Shown: in pieces, positions 1 to 9,537 of the stretch
How the letters are laid out: each line of letters opens with the position of its first letter
Position numbering within the stretch: the first letter of the stretch is position 1
Source of the DNA: a virus
IMG/VR virus record: IMGVR_UViG_3300043449_001629
Location: 1-40,871 of that record
Direction: 5' to 3' (one strand)
DNA length: 40,871 nucleotides
The notes under the pieces: generated by a model
Database searches by the model: none
What the model was told of the DNA's origin: nothing
The model's input: the letters and a program-made list of their open reading frames with translations, nothing else
Made by a program: the position numbers and the translations under genes

Positions 1-889
1 CTGTATCAGACTTTTTAGCAACTACTTTTAGGCTTAAAGCATAAATTGCTGCTGGAGCAGAACTTAAATCAGCAGTAGCAAACAAGTCAACAGCGTCAAC
101 AGTACTTGAACTGTTATATGATGTATCGCCATCAATTGCAGTATCTGCTACCATTGAATAATTAGTTCCACTAAGTGGAGTAAATTGTGTAGATGACCCT
201 GCACCGTTAGGTGATAATACAATAGCTCTAGTGTCACCTATCCATGTATTAGGTATACTTCCTGAGCTATCATAAACAAGGAAATCATCAAAGTGTGCTG
301 TCCAAGAACCAGAGTTAGTACCTAGTCTAACACCCGTTGCATATGAGTTTGAGCCGTTTCGTGTGTTAAGACCTGTTGCTGAAAAAGTGTCATTGGGGTC
401 ACCGTCTTTACGGATTTTTACAGATCCTGCACTAGGATCGATAACAATTTCAAACTGCCAATGGTTCCATGTTAGCGGAGTAAACGCAGATGGAAAAGTT
501 GCAATAACAGTGTCACTTAGCCCGCCTCTGTAACAAACAATAGATCCGTCTTCTAGAAAAGCAACAGTAGTCTGTACAGTTGCACCATCCATGAATGAAA
601 CATAGCCATTTCTAGTAGAGCCGCCTACACCTCCTGAATATTTGTAAGAAAATGCTGCATATACAGTAGCACTACTGTTTGAATCAAATGTTTTCCAAGC
701 ATAATTAGTGCTCCACATTTGTATTCCTTTGCCTGTATTAAATCTACTATAACTAACATCGGCTCTAATATCATTACCATTAGTGCCAGTCCAGTTACCG
801 TAATTTACCATATCACCGCTACTGCTGCCTATGTAACGCACGTTTCCAGCAACGTAAAGATCAAAACTATCACCAAAAAGAAAAGCCAT
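1..889 (-). CDS. LamG-like tail fibre/virion surface protein (3' end outside window)
   Basis: The gene starts at ATG 889 behind a GGAGA ribosome site and runs off the window edge after about 296 codons, so its C-terminus is missing. The protein opens with MAFLFGDSFDLY and is rich in Ser, Gly, Asn and aromatic residues. Alternating beta-strand segments such as WNHWQFEIVID followed by a HFDDFLVYD block resemble concanavalin A/laminin-G jelly-roll folds. It is a paralogue of the next gene, which opens with MAFIFADSFDFY and has WHHWQIKVVLD and YFDDFFIID at matching places. Position beside other fibre genes suggests a virion surface or fibre-tip protein. The role in host or glycan binding is inferred from fold and context. 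Confidence 0.7.
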   Translation of the reverse strand, partial: MAFLFGDSFDLYVAGNVRYIGSSSGDMVNYGNWTGTNGNDIRADVSYSRFNTGKGIQMWSTNYAWKTFDSNSSATVYAAFSYKYSGGVGGSTRNGYVSFMDGATVQTTVAFLEDGSIVCYRGGLSDTVIATFPSAFTPLTWNHWQFEIVIDPSAGSVKIRKDGDPNDTFSATGLNTRNGSNSYATGVRLGTNSGSWTAHFDDFLVYDSSGSIPNTWIGDTRAIVLSPNGAGSSTQFTPLSGTNYSMVADTAIDGDTSYNSSSTVDAVDLFATADLSSAPAAIYALSLKVVAKKSDT

Positions 890-901
890 CGAAAATCTCC
901 G

Positions 902-1957
902 TTATTCTATTACAGTATAACCTGTTTCTAAATTATTAATATCATTTAATGTCCAAGGTATACTATTAGTTGGATTTGTTACGTAAGTATCAATCAATCC
1001 TGTATATGTACTTGAAAGTATCTTAGTCTGACCAACTTCTAACTGATTATTAATTCTTAATGCAGTTGCACCTGATCTGTATGCTGTATCTGATTTTCTT
1101 GCAACAACCTTAACAGTTAAAGCGTAAATGTTTTCAGGAGTAACTGTAAGTTGTTGAGTATTAAACAGATCTAATGTACCAGGAGTACCTGAATAATTGA
1201 ATGTCGTATCTCCGTCTTGTTGCAACTCATTAATCATTTGATAATTACTTCCAGTTTGTGGAGTAAATCCTACAGTTGATCCGTTTGAGATCGGAGTTAA
1301 TGGAATACAACGAACATCCCCAGGCCAATCATTAGGAGAAGACCCAGTATTATCAATAATAAAGAAATCGTCAAAATAGGAACGATTGTAATATGGATCG
1401 CTATTGCCGCCTATTTCAACTGCATCTGCAAAGTTTGAAAAGGTCATCATAGTATCTACATTTTCAATAATGTATGTATTAGTAGGTGCACCGTCTTGAC
1501 GTATTGTAACAGATCCTGATACTGTATCTAACACAACCTTAATTTGCCAATGATGCCAAACACCGGGTTCGAAAGCATTTGGAAATTCAGCAAGTACATC
1601 TCCAGTGCTATAATCTCCTTTTCGAACTACTATTGATCCGAGTCCGGTAAAACAAACACTAACCTGCTCAGTAGAGTTTTCATAAAGTGTTACATATTGA
1701 CTTGTATTATTATTACTAAATCCGTGTCCTCTAAGAGTAGCAAATGCTATAAAAACAGTATTTGATGACGGTGATGCAAAGTTTTTCCAAATTCTATCAC
1801 CACCTGCAACAGAATAAGAGCTTCCTAGGTTAAATCTACTAACATCTGAAGTAGGGCCGCCTCCGCCACCCCAGGATGTCCAGCCACCTTGGATTACTTG
1901 AGCTACACCACTACTGTTATTATAAAAATCAAAACTATCTGCAAAAATAAAAGCCAT
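902..1957 (-). CDS. LamG-like tail fibre/virion surface protein, paralogue of the preceding gene
   Basis: 351 residues; start ATG 1957 has GGAGA 8 nt upstream. It opens with MAFIFADSFDFY and shares the order of blocks with its downstream neighbour: an N-terminal jelly-roll-like region with WHHWQIKVVLD (about residues 135-145), then YFDDFFIID, then a C-terminal module containing LTVKVVARKSDTAYRSG. The partial neighbour ends in a matching KVVAKKSDT. Twelve bases separate the two genes, so they look like a tandem duplication within one late operon. Function as a receptor-binding or decoration protein is inferred from the fold and neighbours. No catalytic motif is visible. Confidence 0.7.
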   Translation of the reverse strand: MAFIFADSFDFYNNSSGVAQVIQGGWTSWGGGGGPTSDVSRFNLGSSYSVAGGDRIWKNFASPSSNTVFIAFATLRGHGFSNNNTSQYVTLYENSTEQVSVCFTGLGSIVVRKGDYSTGDVLAEFPNAFEPGVWHHWQIKVVLDTVSGSVTIRQDGAPTNTYIIENVDTMMTFSNFADAVEIGGNSDPYYNRSYFDDFFIIDNTGSSPNDWPGDVRCIPLTPISNGSTVGFTPQTGSNYQMINELQQDGDTTFNYSGTPGTLDLFNTQQLTVTPENIYALTVKVVARKSDTAYRSGATALRINNQLEVGQTKILSSTYTGLIDTYVTNPTNSIPWTLNDINNLETGYTVIE

Positions 1958-1969
1958 TAATAGTCTCCG

Positions 1970-2461
1970 TTACCTATAATTGTATCCTGCGACAGTTCCA
2001 TATATTGTTGTTCCGCCGTCAAATGTGCATAATATAATAAGATCTTTGCCACCAACTCCTTGTGTTAAAGGAGGAATAATACCGTCAGCCCAAATAGTTC
2101 CAGCTGGCCATGCTAAAATACTATATGGCCCGGTATTGTTAATTTCTAATATTAAGCGTGCAAAGGTTCCTGTAGGTGGCCACCCTGTTACAGTAAAACT
2201 AGTAACATCACCTTGTAGGATAATTTTATGTATTTCTCTGTTATTTCGATCAATAACTGTTGCACCATTAGCACCAGTAACCCCTATAGGTATTTCTGTA
2301 GGTCTTCCAGCAACCCAAGACAGTTGGCCATTACTGTATTTTAGATAACGTTCATTGATTGATGGAGAATTTACAACTCCAGTACAATCGTTTAACTGTT
2401 GTAACTCTTCTGGCCAAAGAGGAAAATTAAGTTCAAGTAGTTCTACTGCTGATATTGTCAT
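1970..2461 (-). CDS. small virion/tail-fibre-associated protein
   Basis: 163 residues from ATG 2461. The N-terminus (LLELNFPLWPEELQQLNDC) is followed by a beta-rich domain ending in a GGTTIYGTVAGYNYR tail typical of phage fibre head domains. A late-type CATAAATA element lies only 8 nt before the ATG and there is no clear Shine-Dalgarno, so this gene probably starts the late transcript for the three LamG-type genes downstream. No named family is recognised. Assignment as structural rests on neighbours and composition. Confidence 0.6.
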   Translation of the reverse strand: MTISAVELLELNFPLWPEELQQLNDCTGVVNSPSINERYLKYSNGQLSWVAGRPTEIPIGVTGANGATVIDRNNREIHKIILQGDVTSFTVTGWPPTGTFARLILEINNTGPYSILAWPAGTIWADGIIPPLTQGVGGKDLIILCTFDGGTTIYGTVAGYNYR

Positions 2462-2469
2462 AACAATAG

Positions 2470-2477
2470 TATTTATG
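2470..2477 (-). promoter_or_regulatory. late-type promoter element CATAAATA
   Basis: The octamer matches the T4-family late motif TATAAATA at 7 of 8 positions and lies 8 nt upstream of the ATG of the 163-residue fibre gene. Initiation about 6 nt downstream would leave a leader of only a few nucleotides. Confidence 0.45.
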
Positions 2478-2530
2478 ACACAAAGTTTAAATTATATTGC
2501 CCACTTGCTAGATAATTTCTTAACAGAGCA

Positions 2531-3484
2531 TTATGGAGAATCTATGGCCCAATCGGCACTAGCACCATAGTTTAAATAAGCACCACCGTCAAAGTAAACG
2601 CTGCCAAGACCAGGTTGAGTAAATGTCCAAGTATGAATTCCTATAGGATTAAAATCTACTGGAATGTCAATGTATCCAGGAGAACCTATAACAGCATCAC
2701 CGATTACTGTGCCAGATAATACTCCATCTGTAACAGTCCAACCTGCTTTGACATTTAATAGATCAGTATTGTAGTTGTCACCGGTGAATGATATAACATA
2801 CAATCCCCCTGGTGTGCTGCCGCTTTGATTAGTGCCTTGTGTGTAAGGACCTAACGCTGTGAAAGGTGAATCGCTACTCCAGGTAGGAAATCCAGTTACG
2901 CCAATAGCTACCTTTCCGCCTGCAGAATCTGCATATTTTGTTCCGTCGGAGGAAGTTCTCATTAAGAACACACTTCCTGTAGTTGATACTAACGGACTAG
3001 TTGCTGGAGTAAAGTTTCCTGTATACTTGGCGAACCCTTTCATAATGTGTAAGTTAGTAATATATCCCTTATAGTTTCCTGCGGCAAGTTCACCTGTACC
3101 TACATATAGCGGAACATTTGTAGCGGTGATTAGATTACTATCAGAAGCATCACTAGTGTATTGTGTGCCATTGATATAACCTCTAACTACTCCGTTGTAA
3201 CGCACATAGGCTATATGACGCCATCCTGCTCCTACATGGTTCTGTGAAGTAACCATTATGTAACTATCATTGATCCAGAAGTAGTCGCTGGTTAAACTTT
3301 CATAACTCAAACTCAACTTCTGTACGGGATAAAGTCCTACTGACCAAGGACGAGCATTGGTGCTACTATTCTCAACCTTTTGCCACCATTCGATAGTAAA
3401 GTCAGCAGCAGAACCGCCACCACCACCACCGCCACCTGCGGATATAGTAAGATTAGTGCCTATAATTGCTTGTGTAATACTCAC
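2531..3484 (-). CDS. LamG/concanavalin A-like tail fibre protein
   Basis: 317 residues. The start is GTG 3484, supported by AAGGAG 6 nt upstream; no ATG fits. After MSITQAIIG and a run of eight glycines comes a textbook LamG-like domain: FTIEWWQKV, WRHIAYVRYNGVVRGYING, LYVGTGE, GYITNLHIMKGFAKYTG. The C-terminal 90 residues form a separate beta domain. LamG folds bind glycans or proteins, so a fibre or host-recognition role is likely. It lies 9 bp after the giant fibre gene in the same late operon. The poly-Gly linker probably separates a short attachment peptide from the jelly roll. Confidence 0.75.
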   Translation of the reverse strand: MSITQAIIGTNLTISAGGGGGGGGSAADFTIEWWQKVENSSTNARPWSVGLYPVQKLSLSYESLTSDYFWINDSYIMVTSQNHVGAGWRHIAYVRYNGVVRGYINGTQYTSDASDSNLITATNVPLYVGTGELAAGNYKGYITNLHIMKGFAKYTGNFTPATSPLVSTTGSVFLMRTSSDGTKYADSAGGKVAIGVTGFPTWSSDSPFTALGPYTQGTNQSGSTPGGLYVISFTGDNYNTDLLNVKAGWTVTDGVLSGTVIGDAVIGSPGYIDIPVDFNPIGIHTWTFTQPGLGSVYFDGGAYLNYGASADWAIDSP

Positions 3485-3493
3485 GGCTGCTCC

Positions 3494-6400
3494 TTAATCA
3501 TTATCGTAGAGGTCACTAGGTCCACTGACTATCCATACATCTTGATATACAGTATCAGCATCGCTGTTCAACATTGAATAACCGCTCTTTATCTTTAAGA
3601 GTGTTACCATTGACCCTGAACCGCTATCTGGAATGCCTACAGCAATAGTACTAAGGTTACGTCCTGCTAGTTTCATTAACCCCCAGTTATCACCGCTAAT
3701 AGGATCTGGCTCACATTCTACATAACAATCATCGCCTGTGGTATTAACAATAGTAAATGTAAATCCTACAGGTAGATTCTTTACAGTCCAGTGCGGAATA
3801 TATATTCTACCATTTTCGTGTTCAAAGAATATATGTTTACCCGAATCTTGTTCTGTTAGATAGTAGTCATTGGCTGCTGGAATCTGTGGAATCTTGTCTG
3901 TGGCAAAACTCTGCTTTGATCCGTCGCCAAACTCTAGATAACCGTCTGAGTCGTTAGTAATGTTAAAGGTCCATACATTTAATTGTCCAACAGGATCTAT
4001 ACTCTTGTAATCTCTTTCACCGCCTATTATAGTAACGGTATTAAGATGTTCCGTAGCAGTAAAACTATCAAAAGCCGGAGTTACTGTAGTTATATCCCAC
4101 CAATAGCGGCCTAAAATATGTTCACCAATACTGACATATTCACCTAGTGCTAGATCCTTATACCCGTCGAGTGGTAACTTAACTAATAAAGCATTATAAT
4201 AGTAATCTGTAGGTACATAGGTATGACCGGCTACGACTAGATAATCGTTATCAGCAGCATCGGTATAAACATCTGCAAAGTTAGGTGTTGGTGTGTTGTA
4301 ATAATTGTAGTTTGAGTTACTATCAGAACTTAGAACTCTACTAGATAATATATTACCGCTAGTATCAATAACTAGATAACCCAAACCACGACTGTGCATA
4401 GGAGTACTCATTTCTGTACCAATTACAATGTTTCCGTCTAATGGTCTAAGGCTGATTTCATAATCAACGTCCATAGGATTGCCGTCGTTGTTCCATGTAT
4501 ATGTTTTTTGCCAAACAGCAACACCATTTTCTGTCATACGGGTTATAACCAGTTCGTCTTCGTATATGTTATCATTATACCAAGCACCTGCTACAATAAG
4601 ATCTGAGCTTCCTGGCACTAGGCATACAGCACGGGCTTCTCTATTAAAGGTAGTTGCTTCGGAGAATTTAATATCCTTGCCCCATATAACAGCACCTGTT
4701 TCGTCGTTAAACTTAACAACCAATGCCTGATCGTAATCAGTTTCGTAACGTCCACGACCTACAGCAAATATCGAGTTACCATCCTGACTGTAACACACAT
4801 CGTAGAATCTATCTCCACTTGGTCCTCCAATAGCATTTGACCAAAGAGGCGTCCAAACAAATGCTTCGCCGCCTAGATTCTGTTTCATTGACCATAAACC
4901 GTCTGAAGGAGTAAAGTCTACACCGTTAACAATAATTCTTAGTGCGTCTGTTGGAGCAGTTCCTGTTATAGCCCCGTCTACTACACTGTTTATGTCTCCA
5001 CTAATTCCTATACTTCCTACAATCATAGTGCCGTTGTTAGCGGGACTTGTACCGTTGGCAAAGTTAGTTCCTGCGATAGTTAGCACATCACCTACTACAT
5101 AGTTAGATCCTCCGTTTGAGTATCCACTATAACTAAATGCGCCTGTTTGAGTGTCAACATAGGCAGTGAATATAGCACCTGAACCTACATTATAGTTTGT
5201 ACCTGACACTCCGTCATAGCTTGTTGGAGACAATCCTGCAGCGGTTCCTGTTACAGTGGCTCCAGTAATAATACCATCTATATCAACTGTAGATATAGTT
5301 ACGATAGCATCGTTAGCAGGAGTTGCCCCGCCTAGACTTGTACCTAATATCTTAATTTTGTGTCCTGGAAGATAATTGTTTCCAGGCGCTGAACTAAACC
5401 CTAGAACAGAATATGCGCCTAATCCGTCGTCATAGATATTAAACGTAGCACCGCTACCTTCTCTGGTTGTAACTGCAAGGTTTTGGTAGTAATTGACATC
5501 GTCAACATTGCTTATTGTGGAAATACCAGTACCTGATAACCAGAAGTCACCATACCAATCAAATGGGCTGCCTGGGTAATGTTCTGCATCAATATCTGAT
5601 TTTAGAATGTCAAAATACCCATTAAAAGCCTGTAAAAATATTAGCGTACCAAACTGTCTAAACTCACCGTACTTCTCGCCTACGATAACGACACCGCCTT
5701 GGGTATTTTTTAGTTTAATAGAGTTAGCAAAGACGTCACCTTCTGTGCTTAGTGTTATTCCTTGATCTACGTTGCCAGTAGTAGGATCTACAACATACAC
5801 ATTAGTCCAAGTATAATAACTATCAAGGTTAATGTCACCTAGGCCGCTGCGATATTCTGAAACTACAACGAGTTTGTTAAGAAATGAATCGTACGCAATA
5901 CTGTTAACATCGCCTTGAGCATTATTGTTTTCTGCTACTAGTCCAGTAAATGTACCGTTTGATATGCCTGTTAAGTTATAACCTGGTTTGATACTTGCTG
6001 TAAGAATAGCACCTGTTACCTCGTCTACAGTATCAACTACTACTGTAACGCGATTAGTTGCTTCGTTGCCATTCCATAACCAACCAGGGAAATGTAGTTC
6101 TTCATTTACAATATATCCTAGTCCGCCACCGGCTATAGCAGTTATTGTAATTACTTCACTAGTAATATCAAAATCAAATGAGGCATCACGTCCTGTTACA
6201 ATCTGTTTAACCCATACTTGATTACCAGTTTCTAAATCAAACTTGTATATCTTTGTTAAGTTTGTGCTATTATCAGTGTAGTAATCGCCCCCTAGAACAT
6301 AAGCATGATCGCCGTGTATAACTACTGACTCAAACCATGCTTCGTCGTTTTCATTAGGACGATCACCTACTAGGTCAATCCAACCTTTCTTAGTGTTAGC

Positions 6401-7072
6401 AATAGTAGCTGTTCCAGATGTTCCTGGTTCACCTTGTGGGCCAGTTGGTCCTAAATTTCCTTGTGGGCCAGTTGGGCCTGTTTCACCCGATGGACCGGGC
6501 ATACCAGCAGGTCCGCCCATTCCTTGTGGGCCAGTTGCACCTTGTGGACCTGTTGGACCTAATTCACCTTGTGGGCCAGTTGCACCTTGTGGACCGATGC
6601 TAACAAAATTTTCACCGTTTAATTCTACAGTTCCGTCATCTTTAAGTACAAATGTATTAACACCATTTACTAAACGATCAGTAGTTACAACACCTGGAGC
6701 ATCTGGTACAGGGGCTTCTGAAACTTCACCAGGATTTGTAACTTGCTGTACAACCAGCTGTCCGTCATTGTTACTAAGTTTAACATCGCCGATATAGATA
6801 CTACCGTTACTAACAAATATGTCACGCCACTGATTAGTTGGAGACCCTAGATCGTAGGTATTGTCTGTAGCAGGAATAATATGTCCAGCAAAATTTGACA
6901 TATCAGTAACTTTATCGTCCCAATACGCTAAACTGTTCCAGGCAGTTGTGCCATTTCCTATTTTAATCTTATTGTTAGTTAGGTCGATACCAATTTCGCC
7001 TTGTCCTAAAGTTGGATTAGCAGCCGACCATGCTGCTGCTGTATCTCTTCTTAGTTGTATTCTACGTGCCAT
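3494..7072 (-). CDS. large tail fibre protein with collagen-like and propeller-like regions
   Basis: 1192 residues from ATG 7072, preceded by GGAG at 6 nt; an upstream in-frame ATG lacks a ribosome site. The N-terminus ([20 protein letters not shown], then [21 protein letters not shown]) is the phage fibre attachment motif common in T4-like marine phages. Residues about 160-225 are collagen-like GPTGPQG repeats. The centre has repeated strands of the form [11 protein letters not shown] and [15 protein letters not shown], suggesting a beta-propeller. Two copies of a Gly/Ser beta repeat sit inside it (GSGATF... [12 protein letters not shown] and GSGAIF... [12 protein letters not shown]). The C-terminus is a compact beta domain. 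It probably forms a long trimeric fibre carrying a host-binding head. Confidence 0.8.
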   Translation of the reverse strand: MARRIQLRRDTAAAWSAANPTLGQGEIGIDLTNNKIKIGNGTTAWNSLAYWDDKVTDMSNFAGHIIPATDNTYDLGSPTNQWRDIFVSNGSIYIGDVKLSNNDGQLVVQQVTNPGEVSEAPVPDAPGVVTTDRLVNGVNTFVLKDDGTVELNGENFVSIGPQGATGPQGELGPTGPQGATGPQGMGGPAGMPGPSGETGPTGPQGNLGPTGPQGEPGTSGTATIANTKKGWIDLVGDRPNENDEAWFESVVIHGDHAYVLGGDYYTDNSTNLTKIYKFDLETGNQVWVKQIVTGRDASFDFDITSEVITITAIAGGGLGYIVNEELHFPGWLWNGNEATNRVTVVVDTVDEVTGAILTASIKPGYNLTGISNGTFTGLVAENNNAQGDVNSIAYDSFLNKLVVVSEYRSGLGDINLDSYYTWTNVYVVDPTTGNVDQGITLSTEGDVFANSIKLKNTQGGVVIVGEKYGEFRQFGTLIFLQAFNGYFDILKSDIDAEHYPGSPFDWYGDFWLSGTGISTISNVDDVNYYQNLAVTTREGSGATFNIYDDGLGAYSVLGFSSAPGNNYLPGHKIKILGTSLGGATPANDAIVTISTVDIDGIITGATVTGTAAGLSPTSYDGVSGTNYNVGSGAIFTAYVDTQTGAFSYSGYSNGGSNYVVGDVLTIAGTNFANGTSPANNGTMIVGSIGISGDINSVVDGAITGTAPTDALRIIVNGVDFTPSDGLWSMKQNLGGEAFVWTPLWSNAIGGPSGDRFYDVCYSQDGNSIFAVGRGRYETDYDQALVVKFNDETGAVIWGKDIKFSEATTFNREARAVCLVPGSSDLIVAGAWYNDNIYEDELVITRMTENGVAVWQKTYTWNNDGNPMDVDYEISLRPLDGNIVIGTEMSTPMHSRGLGYLVIDTSGNILSSRVLSSDSNSNYNYYNTPTPNFADVYTDAADNDYLVVAGHTYVPTDYYYNALLVKLPLDGYKDLALGEYVSIGEHILGRYWWDITTVTPAFDSFTATEHLNTVTIIGGERDYKSIDPVGQLNVWTFNITNDSDGYLEFGDGSKQSFATDKIPQIPAANDYYLTEQDSGKHIFFEHENGRIYIPHWTVKNLPVGFTFTIVNTTGDDCYVECEPDPISGDNWGLMKLAGRNLSTIAVGIPDSGSGSMVTLLKIKSGYSMLNSDADTVYQDVWIVSGPSDLYDND

Positions 7073-7073
7073 G

Positions 7074-7382
7074 TTATGCTCCGCCCCCATCTAATATTGT
7101 TTCATTGTCATAGATTGTGGAGGCTGCTCCACCGTCTAAATCTTGTTCTACTACTATGTTAAATTTGTTTTCTTCATCAGGATAAGATACATATATTCCA
7201 TGATGATCACCGTTTAACAGCATCTCAGAAACATAGTCTTGTGTTAATTCTTTTAAACTATTAGGTTCTAAAAGATTATATATTTCTGTGAAATTTTCGT
7301 TAATTTTTCCAAAGGCCGAACGAATACTTTCACCATCACCTGCTAATTCTGTACTACCTATATCAATTAATTGTTTAGCCAT
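7074..7382 (-). CDS. short tail-fibre adaptor-like protein with [17 protein letters not shown] motif
   Basis: 102 residues from ATG 7382. Residues about 8-37 carry [19 protein letters not shown] and [11 protein letters not shown], a motif that opens two other fibre proteins in this window (at about 24.5 and 25.9 kb). The rest is a short beta-rich tail ending in Gly and Ala. Its stop lies one base before the start of the 1192-residue fibre gene, so the two are translationally coupled. It may be an attachment or trimerisation unit for the adjacent fibre; that is inference from the shared motif and position. Confidence 0.65.
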   Translation of the reverse strand: MAKQLIDIGSTELAGDGESIRSAFGKINENFTEIYNLLEPNSLKELTQDYVSEMLLNGDHHGIYVSYPDEENKFNIVVEQDLDGGAASTIYDNETILDGGGA

Positions 7383-7469
7383 TTAATTGTCCCCTTGACT
7401 CTGCAACTCCAGCAGATAGTTCTCGTACAACCTTGAGTTTTGAAAGATAAGTTCGACGATAATAGTCAT
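7383..7469 (-). CDS. possible 28-residue peptide upstream of fibre adaptor gene
   Basis: An ATG at 7469 opens a 28-codon frame (MTIIVELIFQNSRLYENYLL plus eight residues) whose TAA directly abuts the ATG of the fibre adaptor gene. A late-type AATAAATA lies 8 nt before it and there is no Shine-Dalgarno. The peptide looks protein-like (amphipathic, no low complexity) and could be a real small protein or a leader that couples translation into the next gene. No family is recognised. Confidence 0.3.
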   Translation of the reverse strand: MTIIVELIFQNSRLYENYLLELQSQGDN

Positions 7470-7477
7470 ATTAAGTA

Positions 7478-7485
7478 TATTTATT
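7478..7485 (-). promoter_or_regulatory. late-type promoter element AATAAATA
   Basis: Matches the late motif and lies in the intergenic region between the 127-residue protein gene and the fibre adaptor gene. It probably drives the main fibre operon from 7.4 kb down to the window edge. Confidence 0.45.
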
Positions 7486-7534
7486 AAAGTGGATGACTAA
7501 TTAGATCCTGTAAAAATCATTTTAAAACTTAAGA

Positions 7535-7918
7535 TTATACAGGTTCTTCAGGTGGTACATCTACTAATGGCGGCGGAGGATCGTTATTAACTGTCCAAGG
7601 TAATACAGGACGAATTACAGGAGGATTGATCTGAGCTTGTATTTGTTGATCAAGAATTGCATCAAGTTCAGCAATACGAGTTGTACCTATTGCATCTTCC
7701 AACCAACCTTCAACTTGTTCTTTAGTTAGATCAGCATATGCAGTAAAAGGACCGGTGGGATCAACCGTAATTTCTTGTAAACCATAAGTATCAGCCCAAT
7801 GTCCTAGACCATCATCTGCTTGTCTTCTCCAGTGAATTGTAAAAATAACTTCTAATAGTCCTTCATGCTCTGGATAGCAATCTAATTGTGATATAACCCA
7901 ACTGTATGTATTGGCCAT
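7535..7918 (-). CDS. conserved phage protein, probable virion accessory
   Basis: 127 residues from ATG 7918 with AAGGT upstream. The N-terminal 85 residues (WVISQLDCYPEHEGLLEVIF, then an IHWRR strand, then LTKEQVEGWLEDAIG) resemble a small beta-alpha phage domain often found beside tail genes. The C-terminal 30 residues are proline-rich (NDPPPPLVDVPPEEPV) and probably disordered. It lies 11 bp after the 136-residue gene in a likely late operon. Function is unknown. Confidence 0.6.
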   Translation of the reverse strand: MANTYSWVISQLDCYPEHEGLLEVIFTIHWRRQADDGLGHWADTYGLQEITVDPTGPFTAYADLTKEQVEGWLEDAIGTTRIAELDAILDQQIQAQINPPVIRPVLPWTVNNDPPPPLVDVPPEEPV

Positions 7919-7929
7919 TTGTAATACCT

Positions 7930-8340
7930 TTAAAAATTAAGCATTATACGATTAATATGTCCGTCAGCCCATGAGGAAATCTTAGCACGAACCCATACAA
8001 AGTTGCCTACAAAATTATAAATTTTATTGTGATTAGAATTTGTTAATTCGAGACTATTGATTATACCAACAATGGATACAAAACCGGTTGTATCTACGCG
8101 GTACTCACCTTGATCGTTTAAGGTAATATCAACCCAGTCGAGTTCAGAAGGATCTGTTGCTAAAGATCCTTGTATAGTGATTGTTCCTGTGAAATTTGTT
8201 ACTTGAATTTGTACAGAATGAAAGCCGTCCCCCATTCCGTAAAAGCCAGCACCTTTAAATTTTTCACCAATTAATAAACCGTTGGTGCTATCGGCATTAT
8301 GACTTTGTGATGGTAATATTATAACGCTATTTGCGGCCAT
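7930..8340 (-). CDS. probable virion structural protein
   Basis: 136 residues. The start is placed at ATG 8340 (MAANSVIILPSQSHNADS) because AGGAAAG precedes it; the longer frame would need a TTG inside an inverted repeat. The sequence is beta-rich (VQIQVTNFTGTITIQGSLA, VDITLNDQGEYRVDT, FVWVRAKISSW) with no charged catalytic cluster, as in many small phage surface proteins. It is the first gene after a late-type promoter held in a perfect hairpin. The specific role is unknown. Confidence 0.6.
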   Translation of the reverse strand: MAANSVIILPSQSHNADSTNGLLIGEKFKGAGFYGMGDGFHSVQIQVTNFTGTITIQGSLATDPSELDWVDITLNDQGEYRVDTTGFVSIVGIINSLELTNSNHNKIYNFVGNFVWVRAKISSWADGHINRIMLNF

Positions 8341-8351
8341 ATCATATCTTT

Positions 8352-8380
8352 CCTGCTCCAATATTTATCTTTGGAGCAGG
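8352..8380 (-). promoter_or_regulatory. late-type promoter inside a perfect 10-bp inverted repeat
   Basis: CCTGCTCCAA and TTGGAGCAGG are perfect complements separated by 9 nt. The loop together with the arm edge contains GATAAATA on the minus strand (8362-8369). The repeat lies between the end of the 96-residue gene and the start of the 136-residue structural gene, so it could end upstream transcription and host a late start at the same place. No U-run follows the stem, so a simple intrinsic terminator is not supported. Confidence 0.5.
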
Positions 8381-8395
8381 ATAGATTGCGTATGC

Positions 8396-8686
8396 TTATT
8401 TTGTCTTTTTAGGTTTTACCTTAATTCTGTATGCCTGTGCATACCTCTGTATATCCATACCTTCGATGTCAATAATATCTTCAAACTTTGTATCTCTAAT
8501 CTTTCGATCTTCGTAATAAACAGAGATGCTATCATCGTTTACCTTGGAAATTTTCCCATACTTTGTAACAAAAATAGGAGCACCACCGAATCCAAGTGTT
8601 GGAATTTTAGCATTAATACTCATACCTTCAGTTAGCAATTTCTTCTCAATAAGAATCTTAGTAATTTCAGTAGAGTTATTTGTCAT
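8396..8686 (-). CDS. conserved unknown protein, beta-barrel-like (KOW/Tudor-like appearance)
   Basis: 96 residues from ATG 8686, preceded by GGAAGAGA; the longer in-frame extension overlaps another gene and lacks a ribosome site. Alternating strands (FGGAPIFVTKYGKISKVND, then SISVYYEDRKIRDT, then FEDIIDIEGMDI) look like a small beta-barrel such as those that bind nucleic acid. The C-terminus is basic (YRIKVKPKKTK). It overlaps the end of the 59-residue gene by 11 bp and so is translationally coupled to it. I do not recognise a family. Confidence 0.55.
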   Translation of the reverse strand: MTNNSTEITKILIEKKLLTEGMSINAKIPTLGFGGAPIFVTKYGKISKVNDDSISVYYEDRKIRDTKFEDIIDIEGMDIQRYAQAYRIKVKPKKTK

Positions 8687-8855
8687 TTGTTCTCTTCCTT
8701 TTTTGATATTCAAGCAGTTCTTCCCAAGACTTTGCAGTACTAGCAACCCAATTACTGCAAAGCAGTCGTTCGTAGTCACTGAGCTTTAAACATTTACATT
8801 CGTTTAATTCACAGTGACCGTATGTTTTCTTTATGTATTCAGCTAGACTGGACAT
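8676..8855 (-). CDS. small Cys-containing protein, 59 residues
   Basis: Reading from ATG 8855 gives 59 residues starting MSSLAEYIKKTYGHCELNEC. Four cysteines and a histidine (HCELNECKC and LLCSNW) could form a small metal site. The start overlaps the stop of the upstream 232-residue gene by 17 bp and its TAA overlaps the ATG of the next gene, a continuous coupled arrangement that supports it being real. The C-terminus is basic (YQKRKRTNDK). Function unknown. Confidence 0.6.
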   Translation of the reverse strand: MSSLAEYIKKTYGHCELNECKCLKLSDYERLLCSNWVASTAKSWEELLEYQKRKRTNDK

Positions 8856-9537
8856 TTTCTTCGATTTCGTTATAAGTCATAGTCTTTACAACTTCTCTAA
8901 TAAATGGTTGTAAAATCATTTGCACCATTAACAAGAATTTACTGTCCTTTACATAGAAATATTGCACTCCCCAGTAATATGGACTAGGTCTCTTAAGTCC
9001 TTTTTTCATACTGTCCGTTAGAATAATGTTCTCAGGGTGGGTTTTTGCAAGGTTATAAAATTTTAATCTAGCATCAGGAAGAAACTTATCAAAGTTTTTT
9101 AGGAAGACAGTATAGCGACATCCATGAGTTAGATCTTTCTTGATCTCAACACGTTCGTTTGAGAGTAAAAACTCTAGAGAAGCCTCGTCTGCTGGTTCCC
9201 ATAGCGTTTCAATAATAGAACCTGAATCAAGATTAAGTGCATTAATCTCATCAATAATTTTGCGATCTTTGAAAAAGATAGATGCAGTCCACTCGTATCT
9301 AATTCGAATGTCTTCTCTATTAAATTTTTCGAAATATTCGATTAGAGCACAAACTTTATCTGGATAAAGATGGGCGGCACGATTAATCATGCCCCAATCA
9401 CCTATTTGGCCTTTCTTAATCTTTCGAATGTCGCTGGGCTTAAAACGTAGCCCAGCAATGATCCAATCAATTTTCCTGAACGTTGCCTTATAAGGAAACG
9501 AACGGTAGTAGAGCTTCTTCGTTTTCTGTATTTTCAT
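8839..9537 (-). CDS. conserved phage protein of unknown function
   Basis: 232 residues from ATG 9537, five nt after AGAGG; the codon just before is GTG. The start overlaps the end of clpA by 50 bp. The N-terminus is basic ([20 protein letters not shown]), the middle mixes alpha and beta segments, and near the C-terminus is YYWGVQYFYVKDSKFLLMV followed by a helix. Tight coupling to clpA suggests co-expression with it. No catalytic motif is recognised. Confidence 0.55.
   Translation of the reverse strand: MKIQKTKKLYYRSFPYKATFRKIDWIIAGLRFKPSDIRKIKKGQIGDWGMINRAAHLYPDKVCALIEYFEKFNREDIRIRYEWTASIFFKDRKIIDEINALNLDSGSIIETLWEPADEASLEFLLSNERVEIKKDLTHGCRYTVFLKNFDKFLPDARLKFYNLAKTHPENIILTDSMKKGLKRPSPYYWGVQYFYVKDSKFLLMVQMILQPFIREVVKTMTYNEIEENVQSS

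Noticed and set aside
6393-6797. Plus-strand 134-codon Gly/Pro frame
   Set aside because: It is the mirror of the collagen-like repeats of the minus-strand fibre gene and has no ribosome site.
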